Part shown: piece by piece, positions 44,257 through 52,912 of the stretch
Position numbering within the stretch: the stretch's first letter is position 1
Layout of the letters: each line of letters starts with the position of its first letter
NCBI RefSeq assembly: GCF_030766825.1
Contig: NZ_JASFDV010000007.1
Span: 1 to 64,000 of the forward strand
DNA length: 64,000 bases
DNA from: Nocardiopsis sp. CC223A
Lineage (GTDB): Bacteria; Actinomycetota; Actinomycetes; Streptosporangiales; Streptosporangiaceae
Direction: 5' to 3'
Position numbers and translations under genes: made by a program
The notes under the pieces: model-generated
What the model was told of the DNA's origin: nothing
The model's input: only the letters and a program-made list of their open reading frames with translations
Databases searched by the model: none

Positions 44257-44355
44257 GACCGCCGACGTGATCCGGCCGCCCGCCCCGACCGGGGCGGGCG
44301 GCCCGCTCCAAGCCCCACGATGCGTTTCCGGGCCCTCCCGGAGAAGGAAAGACAT

Positions 44356-45438
44356 ATGACCGCGACCTCTGAGAACACCGCGAGCGCCGCCAGCGGCCTC
44401 GGCGAGATCGAGCGCGACGCCGAGCGCGTCAACGTCGACGACAAGGCGATGATCAACGCCCGCGCCGACGTCAACCAGCTCCTCCCGCTCAAGTACACGT
44501 GGGCCTGGGAGAAGTACCTCTCCGGGTGCAACAACCACTGGATGCCCACCGAGGTCGCCATGCAGGCCGACATCGCGCTGTGGAAGTCCCGTGACGGGCT
44601 CACCGAGGACGAGCGGCTCATGCTCAAGCGCAACCTGGGGTTCTTCGCGACCGCGGAGTCGCTGGTGGCGAACAACATCGTCCTGGCGGTCTACCGCCAG
44701 CTCACCAACCCCGAGTGCCGGCAGTACCTGCTGCGCCAGGCGTTCGAGGAGGCCGTGCACACGCACACCTTCCAGTACATCTGCGAGAGCCTGGGCCTGG
44801 ACGAGGGCGAGCTCTTCAACATGTACCGGGAGATCCCGTCCATCACGGCGAAGGACGCCTGGGCGCTCAAGTACACGCAGAACCTGGAGGACCCGGATTT
44901 CCGCACCGGGACCCCGGAGGCCGACCAGGCGTTCCTGCGCGACCTGGTGGCGTTCTACGTGATCTTCGAGGGCATGTGGTTCTACACCGGCTTCGCGCAG
45001 ATCCTGTCGCTGGGCCGCCGGAACAAGATGGTCGGCATCGCCGAGCAGTACCAGTACATCCTGCGCGACGAGTCGATCCACCTGAACTTCGGCATCGACG
45101 TGATCAACCAGATCAAGATCGAGAACCCGCACCTGTGGACCGAGGAGTTCCAGGCGGAGGTCCGGCAGATGCTGACCGACGCGTGCGAGCTGGAGGTCGC
45201 CTACGGGCGCGAGACCATGCCGCGCGGCATCCTGGGGCTCAACTCGGAGCTGTGCGAGAAGTACATGCACTTCATCACGGACCGCCGCGCCGAGCAGATC
45301 GGCCTGGCGCCCATCTTCGGTGAGACGGAGAACCCGTTCCCGTGGATGAGCGAGATGATGGACCTCCAGAAGGAGAAGAACTTCTTCGAGACCCGCGTGA
45401 TCGAGTACCAGACCGGCGGCGGCCTGGACTGGGACTAG
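44356..45438 (+). CDS. nrdB: Ribonucleotide reductase small subunit, class Ic-like NrdB
   Basis: NrdB starts the radical chemistry for NrdA. This 360-residue protein keeps all six metal ligands: E101, E132, H135, E205, E239 and H242. At the position of the radical Tyr it has Phe139 ([11 protein letters not shown]), and the first ligand is Glu rather than Asp. Both changes are the marks of class Ic enzymes. All seven residues sit exactly 12 numbers above those I recall for Chlamydia trachomatis NrdB (89, 120, 123, 127, 193, 227, 230). A Mn/Fe cofactor in place of a tyrosyl radical is therefore expected, though not shown. GAGAAGGAAAG precedes the ATG. A strong terminator hairpin follows the stop. 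Confidence 0.95.
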   Translation: MTATSENTASAASGLGEIERDAERVNVDDKAMINARADVNQLLPLKYTWAWEKYLSGCNNHWMPTEVAMQADIALWKSRDGLTEDERLMLKRNLGFFATAESLVANNIVLAVYRQLTNPECRQYLLRQAFEEAVHTHTFQYICESLGLDEGELFNMYREIPSITAKDAWALKYTQNLEDPDFRTGTPEADQAFLRDLVAFYVIFEGMWFYTGFAQILSLGRRNKMVGIAEQYQYILRDESIHLNFGIDVINQIKIENPHLWTEEFQAEVRQMLTDACELEVAYGRETMPRGILGLNSELCEKYMHFITDRRAEQIGLAPIFGETENPFPWMSEMMDLQKEKNFFETRVIEYQTGGGLDWD

Positions 45439-45460
45439 TCCCGCGCGGTCCCCATGGGCC

Positions 45461-45499
45461 CGGCCCTTCTCCCCTGTCGGCGGTAGGGGAGGAGGGCCG
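45461..45499 (+). terminator. Terminator hairpin after nrdB
   Basis: A 15-bp stem (45461-45475 with 45485-45499, one G-U pair) closes a 9-base loop. It starts 22 bases after the nrdB stop. No T-run follows, as is usual in high-GC actinobacteria. It probably ends the nrdAB transcript. Confidence 0.75.
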
Positions 45500-46256
45500 T
45501 TCACGTTCGGTCTCCGGCGCGGGGCCATGTCCCCTGACGTGGTGTGGCTTTCGCGCGGGTGCGTCCTTGCGGGCCATCGCGATGGTCGGCCGGTGTTGGA
45601 CGGTCATCGCGCCCTGTCGGCACGGTGACCCGGGTGGAGGCGTCGCCGCAGGCGACGGCGCGCCGGTCCGGCCGGCGCCGCGTATCCGTGGGAACGGGGC
45701 CGGAAAAGTACACCACCCGGCGGGACACCATCCGGCGCGGCGGCCGCCGGTACGGCGGTGAACAAGGCGTGTCGGAAGGGCGCGAATCTCCCCCCTCGGA
45801 CGGTTCGGGCAGTACCTTTTCTCCAAGGGGAGGCCGTCCTCCCCGCTCCGGTGGTCCGGGTCGAGGCGCGCGACCCGGGCCGCTGTCGTATCCGGGCCCG
45901 GGTCCCACCCGGAGCGGTGCATAGAAGCTAATCAGCGGATGTATAAAAAGACATCCGGACATGAAACACCCTCGTTTTTCACGCCCTCTTTCGAGGGGCG
46001 GCATACCACGCACAGCGTTACAGAAAAGCGATCTCCTCTTCTCCTGGTGTTGCTTGCGTGTCGTGTGTTTCCTATGGAACAAAGAGTTGTTCGCTGCGTC
46101 CGGCGCCGGGATCGCGCGGGCAGGCTCCGATATGAACACAAGCCACTCGGGTTCGAGTGGCTTGTATCGCTATTTGTCTGCTTTTTGCCTGCTTCGGTGT
46201 TGGGTGCATAAGTTTTCATTGGCCAGTATGGCTATATCAGTCAGAGTGGACGGATA
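45500..46256. other. Non-coding region, AT-rich from 45.93 kb, with hairpins
   Basis: No gene can be supported. From about 45925 the composition becomes markedly AT-rich for this genome. It holds perfect hairpins: CGGATGT / ACATCCG at 45936-45957 with loop ATAAAAAG, CCCTC / GAGGG near 45985-45998, and a 10-bp stem AAGCCACTCG / CGAGTGGCTT at 46140-46163 with loop GGTT. The last lies 93 bases before the DUF397 start and could act as terminator or leader structure. Confidence 0.5.
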
Positions 46257-46460
46257 ATGGTCAGTCGTTCGGAAAACGGACCGGTGTTCTTCGGTGAATG
46301 GCGGAAGTCCCGTTATTCCTATGATGTCGGCGCGTGCTGTGAGGTGCTGAACCTGGAATCCGGGGAATCGCACTTCCGGGACTCGGTCAACCCGGACCTC
46401 GCACAGCTCGGCTTCAAGAACGACGAATGGACCACCTTCCTGGCGACCGCCAAGATCTGA
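46257..46460 (+). CDS. DUF397-domain protein
   Basis: The 67-residue product shows the DUF397 pattern: WRKSRYS, a Cys pair (ACCEV), FRDSVNPD, then WTTFLATAK. Such small proteins are abundant in actinobacteria and normally follow an XRE-type regulator gene; some act as its antagonists. No such regulator is next to it here, making it an orphan. The ATG at 46257 has only a weak GGACGGA upstream. It converges with the STAND gene at a 31-bp distance. Confidence 0.85.
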   Translation: MVSRSENGPVFFGEWRKSRYSYDVGACCEVLNLESGESHFRDSVNPDLAQLGFKNDEWTTFLATAKI

Positions 46461-46491
46461 CGGCCCTCCCTCGTTCCCTCCTGCACCGCGA

Positions 46492-49023
46492 CTACACCGC
46501 GACGACCGGCGGGACGTCGCAGTCCTGCCGCGTGTAGGAGGACATCGACGCTGTGGCGGGGTGGGCGGATCCGTATCGGGACAGGAACAGCCGGTACAGG
46601 TCCGTCCACTCCTCTTTGACGTCCTCGCCCAGTGCCTGGCGGCTCACCAGGCGGTTGCGGCGCGCGGTCAGCATGATCGGGTGGTCCGGGTCCAGGAGGG
46701 CCAGGCAGTCGGCCTCGGTCAGGGTGTCCAGGGCGAGTGCGTCCTCGAACCGCTCCAGGCCGTACAGGTCCGTCGCCAGGTTGAGCGCCGCGGCCAGGGT
46801 GTTGAACGACCCCGCGCCGTAGAGCGTCCGCAGCCGCTCCAGGGCCGCGCGGTCCAGGTCGGCCGCGGCGGCGAACGCCCCCTGGGAGCGCAGGGCGATG
46901 CCCGCGCCCACCCTGGCCCAGGCCGGGAACGGGTGGTCGGCGGGGAACCGCTCGTCGGTGGACGGCAGCAGCAGCCGCACCTCGGCGGCCGCCTCCCGGC
47001 CCCGGCCCGCGAGGGCCAGGGTCACCATGTGCACGACCCTGCCGTGTAGCGTCTGGCGCACCGTCGGCGGGTAGCGCCGCCGGTACAGGGCCAGCGCTCG
47101 GGTGGAGTGCTCCAGCGCGGCCCCGGTGTCGCCCAGCCCGCGGTACACGGCGGCCAGGAGCAGCAGTCCCTGGAGCGCGTGCGGGGTGTCGGAGGCCGAC
47201 TGCGCCGCGAACCGCGCCATGCAGTCCTCCAGCCGGTCGCGCGCCTCCTCCCAGCGGCCCAGGAACACCAGGGTCAGCCCCAGGTTGAGGTCGGTGCGCA
47301 GGGTGGAGATGCTGTCCGGACCCAGCAGGGCGGCGCGCTCGCGCAGGTTCTGCTCGGACACCTCCAGTGCCTCGGTGAACCTCCCCTGCTCCAACAGCAC
47401 CTGGGAGTAGTCGTGCGCCGCCTCCAGGGCGGCCGGTCCGGCGGGCGCCCGGTCGCGGCGGTGGTCGAGGATCCACCGGAAGAGCCGCTCGGCCTCGTCG
47501 AACCTGGCCAGTCCGCTCAGGGCGATGGCGATCGCCCGCAGCGCCTCCAGCGCCTCGTCGGAGTCGGGTCCGCCGCGGGCCACCTCGCCGGAGTGGATGT
47601 CGCGCGCCTCGGCCAGGGCGGTGGTGTACTCGCTGTGCAGGCGGCGGATCATGTTGCGCCGCAACCGCGCGTGCAGCAGCTGGACGGGGTCGTCCCCCCA
47701 GGCGTTGACGGCCTGGTCGGCGACACCGACCGCCTTGGCGTACTCGCCGATCTCGGTGAGGAAGTCGATCACGTTGAGGACCAGGGCGCGCACCCGGGGA
47801 TCGCGCCCGGACCAGGCCTGGGAGGCCTTCACGTGGGCGTGCATCAGCAGGTAGTGGTCGCGGTGCGCGGGATCGGTGGGGTCTCCGGGGTCGTTGTGGG
47901 CCAGCAGCCGGCGGGCCAGGTCGCGGTAGCGCACCTTCTCCACCAGGGGCATCGAGTCGCGGATGACCTCCTGGAACAGTTCGTGCAGGTGGAAGGTGTC
48001 GGGCCGCACGGAGGCGAGTCGCCGCCGCCGCATGAACTCCAGCACCCGGTCCAGCCGGGCCTCGTCGCCGAACAGCCCCGCCTGCTCCGGGGCGGCGTCC
48101 AGGTCGCGGGCACGGGCGAAGAACGACCGGGACAGCGGCAGCGGGGCCAGGAACGCGCACAGCCGCACCAGCTCGACGACCGCCCGCCCGGTCGCGTCCC
48201 CGGCGAGCAGTTCCCCGGCCTGGATCTCCCAGGCCGCCGCCAGCGGGGCGGTGTGCTCGTCGTCGGTGCCCATCCGGGTGACCTTGTCCGTGTACCGCTC
48301 CTCGAAGCGTTCCAGGAACTCCTCGGTGCCCAGCGACGACTCCCGTAGGAACGCGCCGACCTGGGCCAGGGCCAGCGGCAGGTGCTCCAGGTGCTCGGCC
48401 AGGCGCTCCCCGGTGCCGATCGGTTCCAGCCGCTCGGGGCACAGCCTGCGCAGCAGGGACAGGCTCTCGGCGGTGTCGAGCCGGGGGACGACGCGGCCGT
48501 CGACGAGGCCCGGTGCGCTGCGGTGCGGACGGCGGTGGTCCCGGCCGGTGATGAGGATGCGGCCGCCGCCCTCGGGCATGTAGTCGGCGGCCAGGGTCTC
48601 CAGGTCGGTGGCGCCGTCGAACACCAGCAGCCAGGACCCGATCGCGGGGTCGTGGGCCAGGGCCCGGCGCACGTCCCGGACGGTGCGGGCGATGTGGTCG
48701 TAGGAGGCGTCCAGGCCGATCTGCTCGGCCAGGCGCAGGTAGGAGCCGTTGGCGTCGATGTCGGTGGTGGCGGGCACCCACCAGATCAGGTCGTAGTGGT
48801 CGGCGTACCGGTGCGCGTACTGGCCGGCGATGAGGCTCTTGCCCACACCGCTGCCGCCCTCGATGAGGTAGCGGGCGGCCCCGTTCCGGTGCAGGGCCTC
48901 GTGGATCTGTTCGAGGATCGCCTCGCGGCCGGTGAAGTCGGGATCGGCGGGGGGGACGCCGCCCATCACCGGTGGATGGTCGCCGCGGCGGCGCCCGCCG
49001 GTCTGGCCGGTTCCGCTCGTCAT
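46492..49023 (-). CDS. NB-ARC/TPR STAND-type protein
   Basis: The 843-residue protein begins with PPVMGGVPPADPDFTGREAI, typical of actinobacterial NB-ARC/TPR proteins including those of FxSxx-COOH systems. The P-loop is GGSGVGKS (near 57). WLLVFDGA is the Walker B, GGRILITGRD the sensor strand, and LEHLPLALAQVGAFL the GxP motif. A winged-helix-like region and about seven TPR pairs (480-830) follow. STAND proteins bind a signal through the repeats and then oligomerise. No effector domain (nuclease, TIR, peptidase) is fused, so it may be a regulator. ATG 49023 follows GGGAGG. It is not clearly in an operon; the opposite neighbour is the DUF397 gene. Confidence 0.85.
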   Translation of the reverse strand: MTSGTGQTGGRRRGDHPPVMGGVPPADPDFTGREAILEQIHEALHRNGAARYLIEGGSGVGKSLIAGQYAHRYADHYDLIWWVPATTDIDANGSYLRLAEQIGLDASYDHIARTVRDVRRALAHDPAIGSWLLVFDGATDLETLAADYMPEGGGRILITGRDHRRPHRSAPGLVDGRVVPRLDTAESLSLLRRLCPERLEPIGTGERLAEHLEHLPLALAQVGAFLRESSLGTEEFLERFEERYTDKVTRMGTDDEHTAPLAAAWEIQAGELLAGDATGRAVVELVRLCAFLAPLPLSRSFFARARDLDAAPEQAGLFGDEARLDRVLEFMRRRRLASVRPDTFHLHELFQEVIRDSMPLVEKVRYRDLARRLLAHNDPGDPTDPAHRDHYLLMHAHVKASQAWSGRDPRVRALVLNVIDFLTEIGEYAKAVGVADQAVNAWGDDPVQLLHARLRRNMIRRLHSEYTTALAEARDIHSGEVARGGPDSDEALEALRAIAIALSGLARFDEAERLFRWILDHRRDRAPAGPAALEAAHDYSQVLLEQGRFTEALEVSEQNLRERAALLGPDSISTLRTDLNLGLTLVFLGRWEEARDRLEDCMARFAAQSASDTPHALQGLLLLAAVYRGLGDTGAALEHSTRALALYRRRYPPTVRQTLHGRVVHMVTLALAGRGREAAAEVRLLLPSTDERFPADHPFPAWARVGAGIALRSQGAFAAAADLDRAALERLRTLYGAGSFNTLAAALNLATDLYGLERFEDALALDTLTEADCLALLDPDHPIMLTARRNRLVSRQALGEDVKEEWTDLYRLFLSRYGSAHPATASMSSYTRQDCDVPPVVAV

Positions 49024-49435
49024 GGTCCTCCCGCTTTCTGTACGGCGGCTCGGGAAGGCCGTTCGTCCTCGACTCTCGGACGGGAACGGGGGTCGTCGCG
49101 GGGCGGGCGCGGGGACGGCCGGTCGATCCCGCCCTGATTCCAGGCTAGGCGGCGGTTCCGGCGATGTCGATACTCGCTCACGGCCTGTGGGCGGCGGGCG
49201 GCGCGGACCGGGGATCGAACTCCGTTCGGTTCATTTGTCCCAGCGGACGAATGCATACCCCCGCGCATGGAGCAGCGGACAATCCTGCCTGGTCAAAGAC
49301 TCGATGAGGTCTCGAAGTGGTGTTTTTCCGAGCCCGAGTGTTGTGACCCGGGAAACAAAAGGTGATGATCCCGGACAGTGCATGTAAGAAGCGCGTGAGA
49401 TTCACATTGCGCGCCCTATAGGAAGGAGGATGGGC

Positions 49436-51019
49436 ATGACCGAGTCCATGCTCTGGTCGATCGGCACCTTCATCGTCTACCTCATCGCGATGGTCGCCAT
49501 CGGCCTGTGGGCCTACCGGCGCACCGTCTCCCAGTCCGACTTCGTCCTGGGCGGCCGCCAGCTCAACCCCTGGGTCGCGGGCCTCAGCGCGAACGCCAGC
49601 GACTTCAGCGGCTGGCTGCTGCTGGGCCTGCCCGGCGCCATCTACGTCTCCGGCCTGGGCGAGGCCTGGATCGCCGTCGGCCTGGCCTGCGGCTTCGCCG
49701 GCAGCTGGATCCTGCTGGCCCCGCGCCTGCGCGTCTACACCGAGCGGGTGACCGATGCCCGCACGGGCGGCGACTCCGACTCGCTGACCCTGTCCTCCTT
49801 CCTGGAGAACCGGTTCAACGACCCCACCCGCCTACTGCGCGGTGTGTCGTCGCTGCTCATCATCGTCTTCTACTTCTTCTACGTGGCCTCCGGCCTGGTG
49901 GCCATGTCCGCCCTGTTCGACCAGGTCTTCGGCCTGGACCCGGCCCCGGCGATCGCCATCGGCGTGGGCATCGTCGTGCTGTACACCGTTCTGGGCGGGT
50001 TCCTCGCGGTCTCCTACACCGACGTCGTGCAGGCGGCCATGATGTGGCTGGCCCTCATCGTCGTCCCGGTGCTGGCCATCACCGCCCTGGGCGGCTTCGG
50101 CGGTCTGACCGAGGGCGTGGCCGCCAAGAGCGACGGCCTGCTCTCCGCGGTGGGCGGCACCTCCCTGGACGGCGAGATCGGGGCGTGGATGCCCACCGAG
50201 GCCCTGGGAACGGTCGTCATCATCTCCGGTCTGGCCTGGGGTCTGGGCTACTTCGGCCAGCCCCACATCCTGGCCCGCTACATGGGCATCCGCTCGGTCA
50301 AGGACATCCCGGCCGCCGCCACCATCAGCGTCACCTGGGCGGTCACCGCCATGTTCCTGGCCGTCCTGGTCGGGTTCATCGGCATCGCCTACTTCGACAC
50401 CCCGCTGACCAACCCCGAGCAGGTGTTCCCGCTCCTGATCGAGTCCCTGTCCCACCCGCTGGTCGCCGGACTGCTGCTGGCCGCCATCCTGGCCGCGGTC
50501 ATGAGCACCGCCGACTCCCAGCTGCTGGTGGCCTCCTCCGCGCTGACCGAGGACGGCTACAAGGCTTTCGTCGACCGCGACGCCGACCCCAAGACCCTGC
50601 TGTGGATCAGCCGGGGCGCGGTGGTCGCCGTCGCCCTGGGCGCGGCGGGTATCGCCCTGTGGGGCAACCAGTCGGTCATGGGCCTGGTGGGTTACGCCTG
50701 GGCCGGGTTCGGCGCCGGGTTCGGTCCGATCCTGCTGGTGTCGGTGTTCTGGAAGCGGATGACCTGGGCCGGTGCGCTGGCGGGCATGATCGCCGGCGCC
50801 GCCACCGCGATCCTGTGGGACATCCTGGACAAGGCCGTGTTCAACACCGGCCTGTACGCGATGGTCCCGGCCGCGATCCTGAGCTTCGTTGCGATCTTCG
50901 TGTTCAACGGCCTGGCCAAGGTCAGCGACCAGATGGCCGCCGACTTCGACCGGGTCGAAGCCGAGGTCCGCTCCGGCAAGGGCGGCGGTTCGGTCGCCAC
51001 CGAGGAGGCCGCGGTCTGA
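49436..51019 (+). CDS. putP: Sodium/proline symporter (SSS family)
   Basis: The 527-residue protein has about 13 membrane helices and typical SSS-family text: SDFVLGGRQLNPWVAGLSAN, ASDFSGWLLLGLPGAIY, GQPHILARYMGIRSVKDIPA and MSTADSQLLVASSALTED. These match PutP, which imports proline with Na+; other substrates cannot be excluded. ATG 49436 is preferred over the ATG at 49430 because AGGAAGGAGG ends right at 49430 and would have no spacing. A near-perfect 9-base inverted repeat (CATTTGTCC / GGACGAATG at 49232-49253) lies upstream and might be an operator. A 40-base palindrome ends the transcript. No putA is adjacent. Confidence 0.9.
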   Translation: MTESMLWSIGTFIVYLIAMVAIGLWAYRRTVSQSDFVLGGRQLNPWVAGLSANASDFSGWLLLGLPGAIYVSGLGEAWIAVGLACGFAGSWILLAPRLRVYTERVTDARTGGDSDSLTLSSFLENRFNDPTRLLRGVSSLLIIVFYFFYVASGLVAMSALFDQVFGLDPAPAIAIGVGIVVLYTVLGGFLAVSYTDVVQAAMMWLALIVVPVLAITALGGFGGLTEGVAAKSDGLLSAVGGTSLDGEIGAWMPTEALGTVVIISGLAWGLGYFGQPHILARYMGIRSVKDIPAAATISVTWAVTAMFLAVLVGFIGIAYFDTPLTNPEQVFPLLIESLSHPLVAGLLLAAILAAVMSTADSQLLVASSALTEDGYKAFVDRDADPKTLLWISRGAVVAVALGAAGIALWGNQSVMGLVGYAWAGFGAGFGPILLVSVFWKRMTWAGALAGMIAGAATAILWDILDKAVFNTGLYAMVPAAILSFVAIFVFNGLAKVSDQMAADFDRVEAEVRSGKGGGSVATEEAAV

Positions 51020-51036
51020 CGGACCCCCGGAAACAG

Positions 51037-51076
51037 GCACAGGGCCCGTATCACCGCGGTGATACGGGCCCTGTGC
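51037..51076. terminator. 40-base perfect palindrome after putP
   Basis: Bases 51037-51056 are exactly complementary in reverse to 51057-51076 (arm start GCACAGGGCCCGTATCACCG). It can form an 18-bp stem with a CGCG loop 18 bases after the putP stop. It most likely ends transcription; as a perfect dyad it could also bind a dimeric protein, given that the next gene starts 40 bases on. Confidence 0.75.
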
Positions 51077-51116
51077 GGGCTTGGCGCCCATGGTCCCGGA
51101 ACGGTAGAACGGTGAC

Positions 51117-51752
51117 ATGTCGTCACCGACGGAACACCCGGCCGCCTGGGCCCGCACCGACGTCCCGGAGGGGCTCGGGCTGGGCGCCCTCCTTCCCGCA
51201 CCCGACGGCTACCGCCTGGAGGCCGGGGAGACCGTCGTGAACGACGACGGCGCCGGTTACTTCGTGCGCTTCGGCGTCCGCGCCGACCTCGCCTGGACCA
51301 CCCGGGAGGTGAAGGTGGAGGTGATCTCCGCGCGCGGGCCGTCCTCGGTGCTCCTCACCGCCCAGGGCGGCCACTGGGCCGACGCCGAGGGCCGCCCCCT
51401 GCCGGAGCTGGTGGGCTGCCTGGACGCGGACGTCGCCGCCACACCGCTCACCAACACCCTGCCGATCCGCCGCCTGGGCCTGCGCCCGGGGGAGTACCGC
51501 GACATCGCGGTGGCCTGGATCGACGTTCCGTCCCTGCGGGTGCGCCGGGTGCGCCAGCGCTACACCCGCCACCCGGCCGAGGACGGCCTGGAGGTGTACA
51601 CCTACCGCGACCCGCTGCACGGCGAGTACCGGCTGACGGTCGACGGGGCCGGCCTGGTCGTGGATTACGAGCGGTTCGCCCGCAGACTGCACGGCGGCCC
51701 GAAAACGGACGAACAGGTCGCCGATGTCACATCCGGTGTTGCGGACAGGTGA
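51117..51752 (+). CDS. Putative glycolipid-binding domain protein
   Basis: The 211-residue product fits the putative glycolipid-binding family (PF06475 type): an early YFVRFGVRADLAWTTREVKV, TNTLPIRRLGL, then VAWIDVPSLRVRRVRQRYTR. Family members are small beta-rich proteins of unproven role. It has no signal peptide. The ATG lacks a Shine-Dalgarno sequence, so the mRNA may be leaderless. It is followed 42 bp later by nadE. Confidence 0.78.
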   Translation: MSSPTEHPAAWARTDVPEGLGLGALLPAPDGYRLEAGETVVNDDGAGYFVRFGVRADLAWTTREVKVEVISARGPSSVLLTAQGGHWADAEGRPLPELVGCLDADVAATPLTNTLPIRRLGLRPGEYRDIAVAWIDVPSLRVRRVRQRYTRHPAEDGLEVYTYRDPLHGEYRLTVDGAGLVVDYERFARRLHGGPKTDEQVADVTSGVADR

Positions 51753-51794
51753 TAATCGGCCAACAGCCGAACCGCATCCCCAGGGGGACACCAC

Positions 51795-52625
51795 GTGACC
51801 GACACGGAGCCCGGCCGGGACCGCCGAGAGATCATCCGCGACCTGGAGGTCGCCGCGGAATTCGACGTGCACGCCGAGATCGAGCGCCGCGTCGCCTTCC
51901 TCGCCGAGCGCCTGACCACCACCGGGACCACCGCGCTGGTCCTGGGGATCAGCGGGGGCGTCGACTCCCTCACCGCGGGGCGGCTCTGCCGGCTGGCGGT
52001 CGACCGGGTCCGCGCCGCGGGCGGTGACGCCGAGTACATCGCGATGCGCCTGCCCCACGGCGAGCAGAAGGACGAGGACGACGCCGCCCGCGCCGCCGCG
52101 TTCACCGAACCCGACCGGCTCCTCACCGTCGACATCCGCCCGGCCACCGAGGCCATGGCGGCGGCACTGCGCGAGGGCGGGATGGTCTACCCCGACGAGG
52201 GCACCGAGGACTTCGTCATCGGCAACGCCAAGGCCCGCCAGCGCATGATCGCCCAGTACGCGGTCGCCGGCGGCCTGCGCGGCCTGGTGGTCGGCACCGA
52301 CCACGCGGCCGAGGCCGTCACCGGGTTCTTCACCAAGTACGGCGACGGCGGCGTGGACATCGTCCCGCTGACCGGGCTCACCAAACGCCGGGTGCGGGCC
52401 GTGGCCGCCGCCCTGGGCGCCCCCGACGACCTGGTGCGCAAGGTCCCCACGGCGGACCTGGAGTCGCTCGCCCCGCAGAAGCCGGACGAGGAGGCCCTGG
52501 GCCTCACCTACGAGCAGATCGACGACTTCCTGGAGGGCCGGCCCGTCCCCGTGGAGGTGGAGACCGCCCTGGTGGACCGCTACCGTGCCACCGCGCACAA
52601 GCGGGCCCTGCCCACCGCCCCCTGA
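51795..52625 (+). CDS. nadE: NH3-dependent NAD+ synthetase
   Basis: NadE makes NAD+ from deamido-NAD+, ATP and ammonia, the last step of NAD synthesis. The 276-residue length is that of the single-domain ammonia-dependent form. [17 protein letters not shown] is the PP-loop; [50 protein letters not shown] and [17 protein letters not shown] are the conserved substrate blocks. There is no glutaminase domain. The GTG start follows CAGGGGGA. Two hairpins follow the stop. Confidence 0.95.
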   Translation: MTDTEPGRDRREIIRDLEVAAEFDVHAEIERRVAFLAERLTTTGTTALVLGISGGVDSLTAGRLCRLAVDRVRAAGGDAEYIAMRLPHGEQKDEDDAARAAAFTEPDRLLTVDIRPATEAMAAALREGGMVYPDEGTEDFVIGNAKARQRMIAQYAVAGGLRGLVVGTDHAAEAVTGFFTKYGDGGVDIVPLTGLTKRRVRAVAAALGAPDDLVRKVPTADLESLAPQKPDEEALGLTYEQIDDFLEGRPVPVEVETALVDRYRATAHKRALPTAP

Positions 52626-52652
52626 TGTCACGGGGGCGGGGACCCCGGCCGT

Positions 52653-52696
52653 GGTGGTGCACGCACCACCATTCGGGGGCGGATGAACCGCCCCCG
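52653..52696 (+). terminator. Double hairpin after nadE
   Basis: The first stem is GGTGGTG / CACCACC (52653-52659 with 52664-52670). The second, stronger stem is CGGGGGCGG / CCGCCCCCG (52674-52682 with 52688-52696; loop ATGAA). They start 27 bases after the nadE stop. Confidence 0.65.
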
Positions 52697-52912
52697 GTAA
52701 AGAGGCGTCAGATCCATCGCGATCACCGGTAGATCACACCTAAGGTCGTGGAATACGAAGCGCCCGGTCCGGTGGCAGACCCCCCGCTCGGGCGTGATCC
52801 CTTCGACGGGGCGCGAGTGTGCGCGTCCTCCCCCCGAAACCGGTCGGTGCGGCCCTCCCGTGGACACCCGCGTGTCCGGGCACACCGGCAGGAAGATGCA
52901 AGGAGTGATCGG

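Noticed and set aside
45342-46139. Several open frames between nrdB and the DUF397 gene
   Set aside because: None has a convincing start, consistent codon bias or family motif; hairpins and a composition shift explain the region better.
46257-49023. An FxSxx-COOH peptide-modification system
   Set aside because: The NB-ARC/TPR protein resembles FxsT-type proteins at its start, but no radical-SAM gene is present and the neighbouring small protein ends in TAKI, not FxSxx.
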